64,000 nt of DNA from Psychrobacter sp. AH5 (GTDB lineage Bacteria; Pseudomonadota; Gammaproteobacteria; Pseudomonadales; Moraxellaceae), in assembly GCF_040371085.1 (NCBI RefSeq), contig NZ_JAMBMT010000001.1, positions 2,852,001 to 2,916,000 of the forward strand, given 5' to 3'. Below, piece by piece: positions 49,998 to 60,741 of the stretch (position 1 is its first letter; each line of letters opens with the position of its first letter). Below the pieces are notes generated by a model. It saw only the letters and a program-made list of their open reading frames with translations, ran no database searches and was not told the DNA's origin. A program made the position numbers and the translations under genes.

Positions 49998-50945
49998 ATG
50001 GATGTAGATAAGGTCGATATCAATTCTAAACCTCTAATCTCAGATGATGACAAGCTGAGTGTGCTCATTGTTTCTGGACGTTCGGGCTCAGGCAAAACCT
50101 CAGTGCTCAATACCTTAGAGGATTTGGGTTACTATTCGATTGATAATCTGCCGCTGGCGCTAGTGCCTGAAGCGGCGCATAAGCTGGTCAATGAGAGTAA
50201 TATCAAGCGCGTAGCTTTAGGCGTTGATATTCGCTCACCGCGTGCTGACTTATCCAATTTTGCGGCGATTCAAAAACAGTTGCATGAGAGATATGGTGAG
50301 CTAAAGGTACAGGTTATTTATGTTACCGCGCAAGAAGATACCTTAGTTGCCCGCTTTAATGCTACCCGCCGCGTGCACCCGCTAATGGCTCAAGACGCTG
50401 AAGGTATTAATAACACTAGATATAACCTGCCTGCGGCGATAAAAAGAGAAATCGAATTATTAGAGCCTATAGCTAGCTGTGCTGATATTACTATTGATAC
50501 TAGTAAGCTCAATATTCACCAGCTAAAAGAGCGTTTGCGCGATCAAGTAGGAGCTGATAATAAGATTGTGATTAATTTATTATCGTTTGGCTTTAAGTAT
50601 GGCAGTCCTATTGATGCTGACTTTGTATTTGATGTCAGAATCCTGCCAAATCCGCATTGGAATGCAGATTTGCGTAGTGCCACAGGATTAGATAGCGAGG
50701 TGGAGGAGTTTTTTGCTGATTATCCAGAAGTTAGGGAGATGAGCGATGATATTGCTACCTTTTTGACGCGCTGGTTACCAGATTTTTTGCATAATAATCG
50801 CCATACGGTTACCGTGGGTATCGGCTGTACCGGTGGCAAGCATCGCTCAGTTTTTATTACTGAAAAACTGCAACAGCATCTCACTGAGCACTTGCCAGAA
50901 GCCTTAACCGTGGTAGCTAAACACCGTGAAAAAAGTCGGTGGTAG
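49998..50945 (+). CDS. rapZ: RNase adapter protein RapZ (YvcJ family)
   Basis: 315 residues, about 25 longer at the N terminus than most RapZ proteins. Walker A GRSGSGKTS spans residues 27-35, followed by LGYYSIDNLP. The C-terminal part has SFGFKYGSPIDADFVFDVRILPNPHW and the GCTGGKHRSVF anion-binding loop. In enterobacteria RapZ senses glucosamine 6-phosphate and directs RNase E to GlmZ RNA. Here no ptsN/hpf neighbours are present, and it follows panC by 106 bp. Confidence 0.93.
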   Translation: MDVDKVDINSKPLISDDDKLSVLIVSGRSGSGKTSVLNTLEDLGYYSIDNLPLALVPEAAHKLVNESNIKRVALGVDIRSPRADLSNFAAIQKQLHERYGELKVQVIYVTAQEDTLVARFNATRRVHPLMAQDAEGINNTRYNLPAAIKREIELLEPIASCADITIDTSKLNIHQLKERLRDQVGADNKIVINLLSFGFKYGSPIDADFVFDVRILPNPHWNADLRSATGLDSEVEEFFADYPEVREMSDDIATFLTRWLPDFLHNNRHTVTVGIGCTGGKHRSVFITEKLQQHLTEHLPEALTVVAKHREKSRW

Positions 50946-51067
50946 TTAGCAGCTGGCAGTGCAAAATAGCGGCTGACTTACCATTTTATAAAAATACTTT
51001 TGAGTTATTATTACTCTATTAGTCGCCCTATTATTTATTTTATTATCCCTATTATCAGAGAGTTTTT

Positions 51068-51577
51068 ATGATTGATTGGTCAGAACAAGACATGCGCGTC
51101 TCGCGTACCGAACTCAAAAAATCTCATGAGCGCTTGCAAGCTTTATCGATACCGCTGGCGAACTTATCCAAAAAACAGTTAAAGAAGCTGCCAGCTAGTG
51201 ATTACTTTATGGCAGAATTAATGGCTTTGGCAGATATTACTAGCGCTAATGCGCGTAATCGTCAAACCAAACGTGTGGGTAAGCTGATCAGTGAAGAGAA
51301 CCGTCACGAGTTGGTCAAAGCGCTATTTGAGGCCTTTTTCCCTAAAGAGCAAGTCTCCAAAATCGAGAGCTGGCGCGGTAGACTCAATATCAATGACGAA
51401 GGCACGATGAAGCAGTTCGTAAAGCAATATAAAGCTGCTGAGCATAATAGCTTATATCAGTTATTGCTTTGGATCGAATATGCCAAACATACTCAAGACG
51501 ATGAGCTAATGATGGAGTCAGAGCAGGACTTAGCGAGCTATATTCGTGAAGTGGCTATTTTGACGCAGCTAAAGTAG
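51068..51577 (+). CDS. darP: Ribosome biogenesis factor DarP (YjgA, DUF615)
   Basis: 169 residues. SRTELKKSHERLQALSIPLANLSKKQLKKLP and RQTKRVGKLISEEN are typical of the family, which in E. coli associates with pre-50S particles and helps late large-subunit maturation. It is small, charged and soluble. A short terminator follows. Confidence 0.9.
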   Translation: MIDWSEQDMRVSRTELKKSHERLQALSIPLANLSKKQLKKLPASDYFMAELMALADITSANARNRQTKRVGKLISEENRHELVKALFEAFFPKEQVSKIESWRGRLNINDEGTMKQFVKQYKAAEHNSLYQLLLWIEYAKHTQDDELMMESEQDLASYIREVAILTQLK

Positions 51578-51613
51578 CTTAATTTGGATAAAAAATATAG
51601 ACCTTGTAGAGTC

Positions 51614-51633
51614 AGCCATGAGCTGGCTTTTTT
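51614..51633 (+). terminator. Probable terminator after darP
   Basis: A short AGCCA/TGGCT stem with a 5-nt loop is followed by six T. Confidence 0.55.
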
Positions 51634-51712
51634 GTGGTTATTCATCTTGCAATACTGTCAGCATCTCCCCATAAATAACGGTATTCCATTACCTTTATGA
51701 GTTTTAGTTGTT

Positions 51713-53587
51713 ATGGTTAAAGTTTCAGCAGCGAGCGATAATGATAATAGTGAAAATAAGATTGAGGATAAAGACGACAGAAAAATTCGTCTTAAGCACC
51801 TGATCAAACGCCTGCCCAATTTGCCAGGGGTCTATAAAATGCTTGGCAAAAACGGCGATATTCTCTATGTAGGTAAGGCCAAATCATTAAAGAGCCGGGT
51901 CAATAGCTACTTTGCCAAGACTATCGATCATCCAAAAACAAGAGCCTTAGTCGCGCGTATCCATAACATCGAGACCATTATCACTCGTAGCGAAACCGAG
52001 GCGCTGCTGCTCGAACAAAACCTTATCAAAGAATATCGTCCGCCTTATAACGTGCTACTACGCGATGATAAATCTTATCTTTATGTGTTTATCTCAGCGG
52101 ACAAACCTTATCCGCGTTTGGCTTATGGGCGCGGCAAAGGCAATCATCAAAAAGGGCGCTTTTTTGGGCCTTTTCCCTCAGCGCATGCGGCCAAAGAAAC
52201 CTTGGTGCTGATGCAAAAAATGTTTCAAATGCGTCAATGCACTAATACCTTTTTTAAGCAGCGTAAGCGTCCCTGCCTTGAGTATCAGATTAAGCGCTGC
52301 CGTGCGCCCTGCGTGGGACTAGTATCACCCGAAGAGTATAATGAAGACGTGAATAATACCATTCGCTTTTTAAAGGGCGACTCAGGCGATATTCATAACG
52401 CTTTGATTGATAAGATGGAAAGCGCGGCTGAAGAGTTAGATTTTGAAAAAGCAGTGTTTTACCGCGATCAGTTATCGATGTTACGCGAAGTGCAAGCGCG
52501 GCAAGCGGTTTATACCGTGCAAGGTGAAGCTGATGTCATCGTTATCTCTAGTCAAGCGGGTATGAGTGCGGTCAATGTGCTCACGGTGCGCGGCGGCCGT
52601 GTGCTTGGCGGCAAGAACTACTTTCCTGATGTCGATAGTAGCGAGCCTATCGCTGATAATCTCTCCGCCTTTATTATGTCGTTTTATTTTCAAGTAACTG
52701 ATGACTTACCAAGTGAGATTATCCTCAGTCACGAGCTACTAGATCAGCAAGCGGTCGCAGAAGCACTTGCGACCCATTTCGGTAGTAAAGTCACTATAAA
52801 AACCAATGTGCGTGAGCACCGCGCTGAATGGTTGGACTTGGCCAATCTTAACGCTAGTAATGCGTTAAAAACTAAGCTTGGCGATTATCTTGAGCTACAT
52901 GCGCGCTTTAATGCACTCAAAGAGGTGCTGGCGGATGTCACCGATCGTACTATTGATCGTATCGAGTGTTTCGATATCTCGCACACAATGGGCGAGGCAA
53001 CGATAGGCAGCTGCGTGGTCTTCGATCAAGGCGGTTCGCGCCGGCGCGACTATCGTCAGTATGCTATTCACGATATCGTTGGCGGTGACGATTATGCAGC
53101 GATGAAGCAAGTACTGACGCGGCGCTACAAAAAGCAGCCATTACCGGATTTATTGCTGATAGATGGCGGTAAAGGGCAGATGAGTATGGCCAAAGAAGTA
53201 CTGACAGAATTGGGTATTTTGAACGATACGTTATTGATTGGCGTGGCCAAAGGCGAGGGACGTAAAGCCGGGTTAGAGGTGCTGCATTTCTTAGATCATG
53301 AGCCGCTTGATTTGCCGATGGATAGCAAGGCCTTGCATTTGCTGATGCATATTCGTGATGAGGCGCACCGTTTTGCGATTACTGCCCATCGCAAAAAGCG
53401 CGATAAACGCCGCTCATCCTCGGTATTAGAAGTGATACCAGGACTGGGCGAGAAGCGTCGCCGCGACTTGCTCAATCATTTTGGTGGTATGCAGCAGTTG
53501 CTAGGAGCTTCTCAGCAGGAGTTGGCAGGGGTAACTGGTATTGGGCCAGTGCTGGCCAAGACTATTTATAAGGTTTTGCATGAGTAA
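51713..53587 (+). CDS. uvrC: Excinuclease ABC subunit C
   Basis: 624 residues. The N-terminal GIY-YIG nuclease ([27 protein letters not shown]), the central UVR motif ([22 protein letters not shown]), the RNase H-like nuclease domain ([31 protein letters not shown]) and the C-terminal tandem helix-hairpin-helix ([32 protein letters not shown]) are all present. It makes both incisions in nucleotide excision repair. An extra 30-residue polar N terminus precedes the nuclease domain. Confidence 0.97.
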   Translation: MVKVSAASDNDNSENKIEDKDDRKIRLKHLIKRLPNLPGVYKMLGKNGDILYVGKAKSLKSRVNSYFAKTIDHPKTRALVARIHNIETIITRSETEALLLEQNLIKEYRPPYNVLLRDDKSYLYVFISADKPYPRLAYGRGKGNHQKGRFFGPFPSAHAAKETLVLMQKMFQMRQCTNTFFKQRKRPCLEYQIKRCRAPCVGLVSPEEYNEDVNNTIRFLKGDSGDIHNALIDKMESAAEELDFEKAVFYRDQLSMLREVQARQAVYTVQGEADVIVISSQAGMSAVNVLTVRGGRVLGGKNYFPDVDSSEPIADNLSAFIMSFYFQVTDDLPSEIILSHELLDQQAVAEALATHFGSKVTIKTNVREHRAEWLDLANLNASNALKTKLGDYLELHARFNALKEVLADVTDRTIDRIECFDISHTMGEATIGSCVVFDQGGSRRRDYRQYAIHDIVGGDDYAAMKQVLTRRYKKQPLPDLLLIDGGKGQMSMAKEVLTELGILNDTLLIGVAKGEGRKAGLEVLHFLDHEPLDLPMDSKALHLLMHIRDEAHRFAITAHRKKRDKRRSSSVLEVIPGLGEKRRRDLLNHFGGMQQLLGASQQELAGVTGIGPVLAKTIYKVLHE

Positions 53588-53633
53588 GGTTTTTCTAAAC
53601 TTATAACTATCTGAATAGTTTACTTTAATAATT

Positions 53634-53663
53634 AAAGGCTGTGCTTTTAACACAGCCTTTTTT
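53634..53663. terminator. Bidirectional terminator between uvrC and folA
   Basis: AAAGGCTGTG pairs with CACAGCCTTT around a 7-nt loop; A and T runs flank it. It serves the convergent uvrC and folA. Confidence 0.9.
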
Positions 53664-53668
53664 GCTAA

Positions 53669-54235
53669 CTAGCCTTTTCTGCGATAACTGACAAACTCAA
53701 AGTCTAAGCCACTTTTTTCATCGTGTTTCTTCTCGGATGTTTCTGTCGCCACAAAGTCGCTTGGCAACTCTGGGAAAAAAGCATCGCCACCACTAATCTC
53801 AGTATCGACATGGGTCAGCTCAATACGATCGGTATACATCATCGCATCTTTAAACACTTTTTCGCCGCCAATGATCCAGATGGTCTCTAAATGTGCACCG
53901 TGCGCGAGGCTCGCCGCTTGTGTCAATGCCTCATCTAAATTATGCATGACATGGGCATTGTCTTTGCCGACAAGCCCTTTTTGCTCTGCGTAGTCTAATT
54001 GGCTAGTAATGATAAAGCTGACGCGCTTCGGTAGAGGCTTGCTACCCATCGACTCAAAAGTCTTACGCCCCATAATGACAATACCTTTTATAGCGCTATC
54101 ATTGGCGGCGGTGGTCATACTCTTAAAATGTTGCAAATCCTCTGAGATATGCCACGGTAGCTCATTGTCTTTACCGATACAACGATTGCTACTGATCGCC
54201 GCTATTTGCGCCACTTCGGTGTTAGCATAGCTCAT
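53669..54235 (-). CDS. folA: Dihydrofolate reductase
   Basis: 188 residues. IAAISSNRCIGKDNELPWHISEDLQHFK forms the Met20-loop region and carries the acidic active-site residue; GIVIMGRKTFESMG and IWIIGGEKVFKDAM bind NADPH. It regenerates tetrahydrofolate after thymidylate synthesis. AAGGATAAATT precedes the ATG. It follows thyA by 47 bp on the same strand, the usual thyA-folA pairing. Confidence 0.96.
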   Translation of the reverse strand: MSYANTEVAQIAAISSNRCIGKDNELPWHISEDLQHFKSMTTAANDSAIKGIVIMGRKTFESMGSKPLPKRVSFIITSQLDYAEQKGLVGKDNAHVMHNLDEALTQAASLAHGAHLETIWIIGGEKVFKDAMMYTDRIELTHVDTEISGGDAFFPELPSDFVATETSEKKHDEKSGLDFEFVSYRRKG

Positions 54236-54282
54236 AATTTATCCTTATTTTTTATAAAAATTTAGCAATAAAGGTACTCAGT

Positions 54283-55155
54283 TTAAACCGCTACCTTTGC
54301 CTTAATAGCCGGATGCGACTCATAACCCTCAACGCTAATATCTTCATAATTAAAAGCAAAGATATCTTTTACATTGGGGTTTAGGGATAGAGTAGGTAGC
54401 GTCATTAACGAGCGCGATAATTGTAATTCAGCTTGCTCGCGGTGGTTCTGATAAATATGACAATCACCGCCCGTCCAAATAAATTCGCCAACTTCTAAAT
54501 CGCAAACTTGCGCGATCATATGCGTCAACAGCGCGTAACTGGCAATATTAAACGGTACGCCTAGGAATAAATCCGCTGAGCGCTGATAAAGCTGGCAAGA
54601 CAGCTTATTGTCGGCGACAAAGAACTGAAATAGCGTATGACAAGGTGGCAAAGCAACTTGATCAGCCTCGCTTGGGTTCCAACCTGAGACGATCAGACGT
54701 CTGGAGTTGGGATTGGTTTTTATTTGTTCAACCACTTGCGTGATCTGATCGACGCCGTCATTGTTATAAGCATCGTTATTGCTTTCATCAGCGTTTTTAC
54801 TAGCGCCATAGTTGCGCCACTGATGACCATAGATAGGGCCCAAATCACCCGCCGGACGATTAAAGCGCGCGGTTTGCTCGGCGGTCGCCCACTCGTTCCA
54901 AATTCTTACGCCATTGGCTTGCAGATAATCAACCTTGGTACTACCGCTTAAAAACCACAAAAGCTCATAAACGATAGATTTGAAGTGCACTTTTTTGGTG
55001 GTTAATAACGGAAAACCATCGGCCAAATCAAAACGCAGTTGCGCGCCAAAATGACTTAAAGTCCCGGTGCCCGTGCGATCGCCTTTTTCAGTACCGTTAG
55101 TCAAAACGTACTGGAGTAAATCAAGATAAGCGTGCTCGTTTTTTGTAGTAATCAT
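54283..55155 (-). CDS. thyA: Thymidylate synthase
   Basis: 290 residues from the ATG at 55155; the frame extends to a TTG at 55170 that is unlikely to be used. [19 protein letters not shown], the nucleophile loop [31 protein letters not shown] and the folate-binding [15 protein letters not shown] are intact. It methylates dUMP using methylene-tetrahydrofolate. Relative to the E. coli enzyme an Asn/Asp-rich insertion ([17 protein letters not shown]) sits near residue 110, in a surface loop. Confidence 0.96.
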   Translation of the reverse strand: MITTKNEHAYLDLLQYVLTNGTEKGDRTGTGTLSHFGAQLRFDLADGFPLLTTKKVHFKSIVYELLWFLSGSTKVDYLQANGVRIWNEWATAEQTARFNRPAGDLGPIYGHQWRNYGASKNADESNNDAYNNDGVDQITQVVEQIKTNPNSRRLIVSGWNPSEADQVALPPCHTLFQFFVADNKLSCQLYQRSADLFLGVPFNIASYALLTHMIAQVCDLEVGEFIWTGGDCHIYQNHREQAELQLSRSLMTLPTLSLNPNVKDIFAFNYEDISVEGYESHPAIKAKVAV

Positions 55156-55215
55156 GGTCTTCAACTTCAATAAAACTAAATTTGTTGGATAAGTGTAAGT
55201 AGGTAAGCCCGTCTA

Positions 55216-56100
55216 TTAATAAGCGGCTTGTTTGCCCCAGTCATAAATGTCGCGCTTATAGGCATAAAATATTAAGAAAATACCAATTAGTATCATCGGC
55301 GCGCTAAGTATCTGTCCTTTAGTTACCCAGCCTAATAATATAAAGCCTTGATCGACATCAGGTTGACGGAAAAACTCGACAATAAAGCGGCTAAAGCCAT
55401 AACCAAGCATAAACACGCCAGTCACCGCCATACGTGGACGCGGCTTTGATGAGTACCACCATAATAACAAGAATAGCAACAACCCTTCGGTCAAAGCTTG
55501 ATAGAGCTGTGAGGGATGACGCGGTAATAAGTACTGACCACCCACCTCAGTAGCTACTTGTTGCAGGGCGGGATTGGTCTGTAGTAACTGCGCATCGAAG
55601 GCTGCTGCTTGCGGGAAATAAGTGAGCCAATTGTAACCGCCTTCTGAGACGCGGCCCCAAAGCTCGCCATTGATGTAGTTACCGATACGCCCGAACAATA
55701 AGCCAGTCGGCACGCAAGGAATGATAAAGTCGAGTACTTGAAACGGCGTCTTTTTGTATTTACGAGCAAAATAGAGCATGCCAAGCCCAACACCAATCAT
55801 GCCACCATGAAAAGACATGCCGCCTTCCCAAACTTTGAACAGATAAGCGGGGTTTTGTAGTAATTCACCGAACTGATAAAACAGCACGTAGCCGATACGT
55901 CCGCCCAATATTACCCCGAGCGCGCCAAAAAATACTAAGTCCGACACCATATCGGTAGACCAAGCGTCGCGTTTGCTGCTCCGATACCAAGCCAAAGCGT
56001 AGGCGGCCGCAAATGCCAACAAATACATGAGACCATACCAATGCACTTCGACAGGGCCAAGCGCGAGCGCAACAGGATCATACTGAGGATGAATAATCAT
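55216..56100 (-). CDS. lgt: Prolipoprotein diacylglyceryl transferase
   Basis: 294 residues with about seven membrane helices. The signature GRIGNYINGELWGR and the conserved H in the YGLMYLLAF/WGGMSFHGGMIGVG region, plus YGFSRFIVEFFRQPD, identify Lgt. It adds diacylglycerol to the lipobox Cys of lipoproteins in the inner membrane. It lies 60 bp upstream of thyA in the common lgt-thyA-folA order. Confidence 0.96.
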   Translation of the reverse strand: MIIHPQYDPVALALGPVEVHWYGLMYLLAFAAAYALAWYRSSKRDAWSTDMVSDLVFFGALGVILGGRIGYVLFYQFGELLQNPAYLFKVWEGGMSFHGGMIGVGLGMLYFARKYKKTPFQVLDFIIPCVPTGLLFGRIGNYINGELWGRVSEGGYNWLTYFPQAAAFDAQLLQTNPALQQVATEVGGQYLLPRHPSQLYQALTEGLLLFLLLWWYSSKPRPRMAVTGVFMLGYGFSRFIVEFFRQPDVDQGFILLGWVTKGQILSAPMILIGIFLIFYAYKRDIYDWGKQAAY

Positions 56101-56243
56101 AAGGGCAACACAAACTTATTAATAAAATGCTATATATGATAGCAAAGTTCAACATAGAAAAGACATGAAAAAGCAGCTAAGATAGCAAATATGCCACCAA
56201 AGCGTAAGTTTATTAGTCGGCTCAATTATCAAAAGGATTTGTT

Positions 56244-57881
56244 GTGAAAACTAGAATAATATTGACGTCAGTTGTACCGGCGTTCCTAGCAAACAAAAGG
56301 CTATCGCTGGTTCTGTCAAGCGCTGCGATCTTGAGTCTATTGATGCCAATCAGCGCACAAGCAGCCGCTAGCAACATTGAGCAAATCACTATTTATCAAG
56401 GCCTAGCTAGCGTCACTCGTAGCTTGCCTATTACTGGCAGCGGTGAGCAGACTGTGGTGTTCTCTTGCCTGTCACCTTATATCGATCAAGACAGCTTGAG
56501 TGTACAAGCGCTTGGAGGAGTCAATGTTGGTGAGGTCAGTATCCAGACGCTAAGCGGTGAGCAAGCGTCGTTGTGTCAAAACCAAGGCGACGCCAAAGTG
56601 CAAACGCAGCAAGATAACTTAGCGACTATTAAAGCGGACTTGGAAGCGGCGCGTTTGGCTAAAGCCTACTTGCAAAATACTACTAAAGTCACCCAGCTCA
56701 CTATTGATGGCACGCTGGCAAGCAACGCGCGCGATTTAGAATCGCAGGCCGCTATTATTAATAAAAGAATCCTTGAGCTTGAGCAGCGACAAACTCGTGC
56801 TCAAGATGCGCTCAATCAGTTGATGGTAGGGAGCAGTACCACCGCCAACCGTAATACGGTAACCCAAGTCAGTGTCCGCACAGCTAGTCGTACACCAACT
56901 ACGCTTAAATTGCATTATCAGGTGCGCGGTGCGAGTTGGCAGCCGACTTATCAAGCCAGACTCAATACTGATACTAAGCAGCTTAGTATCACCGCCTCTG
57001 CTATTATCGCCCAGCAAACAGGTGAGAATTGGCTAAACGTTCCTCTTGTGCTCAGCTCAGTCAATCCTAATCAAAACGCGACTGGTCAGCTACCTTATGT
57101 ACAGCGCCTGTCTCTATATGATGAAAATAAACAAGGAAAAGTAGCTAGATTTGCGCAACCGATGATGGAAGCCGCGCCAGTGGTCGTGGTTTCAGCAGAT
57201 GCTAGTGATGAAGCAATGGGAAATATGGCACCGCTACCGAGCTTTGCGGTTAGCCAACAAGACAAAAACGGCATTACTGAATATCGTCTGCCGCAGCGCG
57301 TCAGTATCCCTAGTGATGGTAGGCGCGTGCGTACGGTTATTGATCAGCAATCAGGTAATAGTAAGCTGTGGATTCGCAGTACGCCAAGTAGCGAGCTGGC
57401 AGGATACTGGTATGCCTCAGCGCCGTTCTTGACACCGGCTTGGGTCGATGGCTCGCTGCAACTGTACCGCGACGATAATTATATCGGACAAACACGTTAT
57501 AACTATCAGCTGTTAAAAGAGCAAGGCATCGGTTTTGGGATAGATTCTAATATGCTAGTCAAACAACTGATTGATGAAGATAAGCAAGGCGATAAAGGCG
57601 CGTTCAATCGCACCCAGACTTTGACCAAAACCGAGGCTTATCAGTTCACCAATAAGCATAATAAGACGGTTAGTTTGCAAGTGCTTGGCAGCGAGCCTAT
57701 TAGCCGCGATGATAATCTAAAAGTGAGCGTGACTCATACGCCCCCTGTGACGGAGCGTAATTGGAATAGTAATCAAGGGGTAGTCGCTTGGGAGTTTAAT
57801 TTAGCGCCTCAGCAATCACAAGTGCTGCAGTCGATATCGCAAGTGAGTTATCCTGCGGGTAAAGAACTGCTCAGTAATTAA
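56244..57881 (+). CDS. DUF4139 domain protein (mucoidy inhibitor MuiA-like), exported
   Basis: 545 residues from a GTG preceded by AAAAGGA. A signal peptide (LSLVLSSAAILSLLMPISAQAAA) leads to a beta-rich N-terminal domain, a coiled coil around residues 125-195 (QQDNLATIKADLEAARLAKAYL, EQRQTRAQDALNQLM) and a C-terminal DUF4139 domain starting near LKLHYQVRGASWQPTYQARLN. The family has been linked to mucoidy but lacks a proven biochemical role. The next gene starts 8 bp after the stop, so they probably share a transcript. Confidence 0.78.
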   Translation: MKTRIILTSVVPAFLANKRLSLVLSSAAILSLLMPISAQAAASNIEQITIYQGLASVTRSLPITGSGEQTVVFSCLSPYIDQDSLSVQALGGVNVGEVSIQTLSGEQASLCQNQGDAKVQTQQDNLATIKADLEAARLAKAYLQNTTKVTQLTIDGTLASNARDLESQAAIINKRILELEQRQTRAQDALNQLMVGSSTTANRNTVTQVSVRTASRTPTTLKLHYQVRGASWQPTYQARLNTDTKQLSITASAIIAQQTGENWLNVPLVLSSVNPNQNATGQLPYVQRLSLYDENKQGKVARFAQPMMEAAPVVVVSADASDEAMGNMAPLPSFAVSQQDKNGITEYRLPQRVSIPSDGRRVRTVIDQQSGNSKLWIRSTPSSELAGYWYASAPFLTPAWVDGSLQLYRDDNYIGQTRYNYQLLKEQGIGFGIDSNMLVKQLIDEDKQGDKGAFNRTQTLTKTEAYQFTNKHNKTVSLQVLGSEPISRDDNLKVSVTHTPPVTERNWNSNQGVVAWEFNLAPQQSQVLQSISQVSYPAGKELLSN

Positions 57882-57889
57882 GGAGAGAT

Positions 57890-58714
57890 ATGTGTATTGT
57901 CGCTATTGCTTGGCAGTTATTTGATGAGTTGCCATTAGTATTATTGTCTAATCGTGATGAGTTTTTAGCGCGCCCCACTAAGCCTTTGCATCAATGGTCA
58001 GACCAGCCTATTTATGCCGGTCGTGACAGTCAGAGCGGTGGCACTTGGTTAGGCATCCATCAACAGTCCTTTCAGAACACTCAATCTACTGCTCAGCAAA
58101 ACGGGCGCTGGGCAGCCGTTTTGAATTTTCGGGATGGTGTACAAGCAAAGCCTGATGAGCGCTCGCGCGGTGAGTTAGTCACTAATTTTCTGATTAGCGA
58201 CTTATCGCCAATGGCTTTTGCGCGGCAGATTAACTTGCAAGAGTATGCTGGCTTTAATCTGATTGTTGGTGATAGCCGGCAAGCTGTAGTGGTTAATAAT
58301 CGTGGCTATGCGCCAACCGCGCTGCATTCAGGTTTACATGTTTTCTCGAATGGTCAGCCGGAGGAGAGTTGGTTCAAAACCGAAAAACTACGCGGACGTT
58401 TGCGGCAAGAAGTACTACCGCTAATAGCTGAGAATAGTGCGCTTGAGTATTGGCAAGACGCTGCGCTAAATGTGATGTCTGACAAGACGCCAGCGACTGA
58501 GGAGCAATTGCCAGAAACAGGCGTACCGAAAATTATAGAGCAGGCGTTATCGTCAGTGTATATAGAGCCTGTCGCTTTGAGTAATCTTGAGACAAAGATG
58601 CCAAGTTATGGCACGCGTACCCAAAGCATTTTGACTTTGCGTTGTGATAGTAAATATCCAGCAGAGATAAAAGCGCAGCTTATTAGCCGTGAAACTAATA
58701 ACGCTAAAAATTAG
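57890..58714 (+). CDS. NRDE/TANGO2 family protein
   Basis: 274 residues beginning MCIVAIAWQ, with LLSNRDEFLARPTKPLHQW (the NRDE motif), DSQSGGTWLGIH and NGRWAAVLNFRD. The early Cys2 is conserved, suggesting an Ntn-hydrolase-like fold. TANGO2-family proteins are linked to Golgi organisation and heme handling in eukaryotes; the bacterial role is unclear. AAGGAGAG precedes the ATG. Confidence 0.85.
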   Translation: MCIVAIAWQLFDELPLVLLSNRDEFLARPTKPLHQWSDQPIYAGRDSQSGGTWLGIHQQSFQNTQSTAQQNGRWAAVLNFRDGVQAKPDERSRGELVTNFLISDLSPMAFARQINLQEYAGFNLIVGDSRQAVVVNNRGYAPTALHSGLHVFSNGQPEESWFKTEKLRGRLRQEVLPLIAENSALEYWQDAALNVMSDKTPATEEQLPETGVPKIIEQALSSVYIEPVALSNLETKMPSYGTRTQSILTLRCDSKYPAEIKAQLISRETNNAKN

Positions 58715-58825
58715 GAAGGGCGCATTCCCCACAATATTGATGAGGTCATACATAGTGAACGGTGTTTAAGAAGCATCTTACAAAAGCTAAGATATTAGAT
58801 TCAACCTTATAAAACATATCGACAT

Positions 58826-58878
58826 AAAAAATGCTCACTATAATATCTAATTTTCTAGACATTACTGCGAGCATTTTT
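58826..58878. terminator. Possible long-loop terminator between NRDE gene and rppH
   Basis: AAAAATGCTC pairs with GAGCATTTTT across a 33-nt AT-rich loop that may fold further. It lies between convergent genes. Confidence 0.5.
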
Positions 58879-58892
58879 AATTTAATCCGCGT

Positions 58893-59414
58893 TTATTCTA
58901 TTAACAAATGGTTATTTTGTTCTGGAATAATCAGCTCTTGTTTAAGAGGGAGTTCGCGTACTAATTCTTGTAAAGCACGACGATAAACCCCGCGTTTAAA
59001 GTGGATCACTTGTCCAAGTGGATACCAGTAGCTGACCCATTGCCAATGGTCAAATTCCGGTTTCCCCTCGTCAAAGCGGATGTGTTGCGTGTTCGGCTCA
59101 TCTAAGCGTAGCAAAAACCACTTTTGTTTTTGCCCAATACATAAAGGATACTGACCATGACGTACGTAGCGTTTTGGCAGGCGATAACGCAGCCAATCTT
59201 GGGTGACTGCCAATAAGTCTACGTGACGCGGATGCAGACCGACCTCTTCCCAGAGCTCGCGGTACATCGCATCCATTGGCGTCTCCCCGCGGTCGATACC
59301 GCCTTGCGGAAACTGCCAAGCGTTGTGACCAATACGTTTTGCCCACAGTACTTGCCCTTGTGTATTTGCCAAGATGATGCCGACATTGGCGCGAAAGCCG
59401 TCTGCATCTATCAT
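58893..59414 (-). CDS. rppH: RNA pyrophosphohydrolase (Nudix)
   Basis: 173 residues. The Nudix box runs from G38 to L60 ([20 protein letters not shown]...) with all metal-binding Glu in place. [28 protein letters not shown] and [13 protein letters not shown] are diagnostic for RppH, which removes pyrophosphate from mRNA 5' ends and starts decay. AAAGG precedes the ATG. It stands alone. Confidence 0.95.
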   Translation of the reverse strand: MIDADGFRANVGIILANTQGQVLWAKRIGHNAWQFPQGGIDRGETPMDAMYRELWEEVGLHPRHVDLLAVTQDWLRYRLPKRYVRHGQYPLCIGQKQKWFLLRLDEPNTQHIRFDEGKPEFDHWQWVSYWYPLGQVIHFKRGVYRRALQELVRELPLKQELIIPEQNNHLLIE

Positions 59415-59829
59415 GACTTAACCTTTTAAATGTTTTAAAAACAACTTATCTCGATACAGCACTAGACAAAATCTAATTATTATAAGGTGATTGTTATCAC
59501 TACTATATCAAAACGAGTTTTATTATCTTCATTAAAGCAAGAAATAGCCAAAATGTGTAACGATATTTTGCTATAAAATGTTTCACAGATTTAGTGCTTT
59601 AAAATCAAAGGGTTATATGGCTATATTTATGGTATTTTTTGTTGTCATTTCAATCCTAAAAAAACATCTAATAAAAACGCTGAAGTTATGTTTGCGTTTT
59701 ATTCTTACTAGCAGACGCTATGCTAAACTGGTGCTAAACTACAGCTCTACATTAGTAAATCACGGCGCATAATCGTCAGTAAAGAATATTATAAAGTTAC
59801 TTATACTTTCAAAGTAAGGATAGTTGATA
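59415..59829. other. Gene-free interval between rppH and the OsmC gene
   Basis: About 415 bp of very AT-rich divergent DNA. A 64-codon frame at 59578 is the only candidate ORF; it lacks a ribosome site and looks spurious. No repeat or RNA feature is visible. Confidence 0.5.
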
Positions 59830-60243
59830 ATGGCTGAAACCAAAGCAAGCGTTACTTGGCAAGAAAACAAGGCTTTTATGGGCGTCTCGCCATCAGGGCA
59901 TAATGTACAGATCGATGCCGATAAAGAAAAAGGCGCTAGTCCCATGGAGCTGATATTGCTCGGACTTGGCGGCTGTGCCAGTTATGACGTAGTAGCGATA
60001 CTACAAAAATCGCGTCAAGAAGTGTTAGACGTAAAATGTGAGCTAACTGCTCAGCGTGCTGAAACCGTGCCTGCCGTCTATACGGACATTCACATGCATT
60101 TTGTAGTCACTGGTAAAGATATCGCCGATAAGCAAGTAGAGCGCGCAATCAGACTCTCAAGCGAGAAATACTGTTCAGCCAGTCGCATGCTCATGCAAGG
60201 TGGGGTAAATGTCACTCATGACTTTGAAGTAGTTGCCCGTTAG
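59830..60243 (+). CDS. OsmC/Ohr family protein
   Basis: 137 residues from the ATG at 59830, which has AAGGA upstream. The two redox cysteines of the family are at C49 (LGLGGCASYD) and C115 (EKYCSASRML), and EKGASPMELILLGLG matches the dimer-core helix. The layout is closer to YhfA-type OsmC proteins than to Ohr. Likely role is thiol-dependent peroxide reduction in the cytosol, with substrate unknown. Confidence 0.85.
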   Translation: MAETKASVTWQENKAFMGVSPSGHNVQIDADKEKGASPMELILLGLGGCASYDVVAILQKSRQEVLDVKCELTAQRAETVPAVYTDIHMHFVVTGKDIADKQVERAIRLSSEKYCSASRMLMQGGVNVTHDFEVVAR

Positions 60244-60281
60244 TCATTTTATTAGAGACAACGATAGGGGAAAAAATACCG

Positions 60282-60707
60282 ATGAATTACCTTTTAGGCT
60301 TTATCCCTGATACCGCCGCTGCGGCAATATGGGCTATGCTAGTAGCAAGCTTGTTGCCGCTAGCGATGGCGATGACTGCAAAAGCGTTTGGTGGTTTTAG
60401 TCTTGCTGACAATGCTCATCCACGAGATTTTTTGCAGCAAACTACAGGCGCTTCTGCAAGAGCGAACGCCGCGCAGCAAAACAGTTATGAGACCTTGCCT
60501 GTGTTTTTGGCAGCGGTGATAGTCGCGATGCTATTCTTTGTACCGCAGTCTATTATCAATACTTTAGCGTGGCTTTATGTGGTTATTCGCATTGGTTACT
60601 GCGTGGCCTATATCATTAATCTACCGATATTTCGCTCAATACTCTGGGTACTATCCATGGTATGTAGCTTAATGCTATTTTATTTAGCTATTCGTATTAG
60701 TACTTAA
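60282..60707 (+). CDS. MAPEG family membrane protein
   Basis: 141 residues with four membrane helices. HPRDFLQQTTGASARANAAQQNSYETLPVFLAAVIVA matches the MAPEG core (RAxxAxxNxxE pattern). Eukaryotic members act on glutathione and eicosanoids; bacterial roles are largely unknown. It lies 38 bp after the OsmC gene and may be co-transcribed. Confidence 0.82.
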   Translation: MNYLLGFIPDTAAAAIWAMLVASLLPLAMAMTAKAFGGFSLADNAHPRDFLQQTTGASARANAAQQNSYETLPVFLAAVIVAMLFFVPQSIINTLAWLYVVIRIGYCVAYIINLPIFRSILWVLSMVCSLMLFYLAIRIST

Positions 60708-60741
60708 AATTAGTACTTAGCACTAGCCATTACTCATTTAA

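Noticed and set aside
59578..59772. 64-codon hydrophobic ORF between rppH and the OsmC gene
   Set aside because: No ribosome site, no recognisable motif and very AT-rich; most likely chance.
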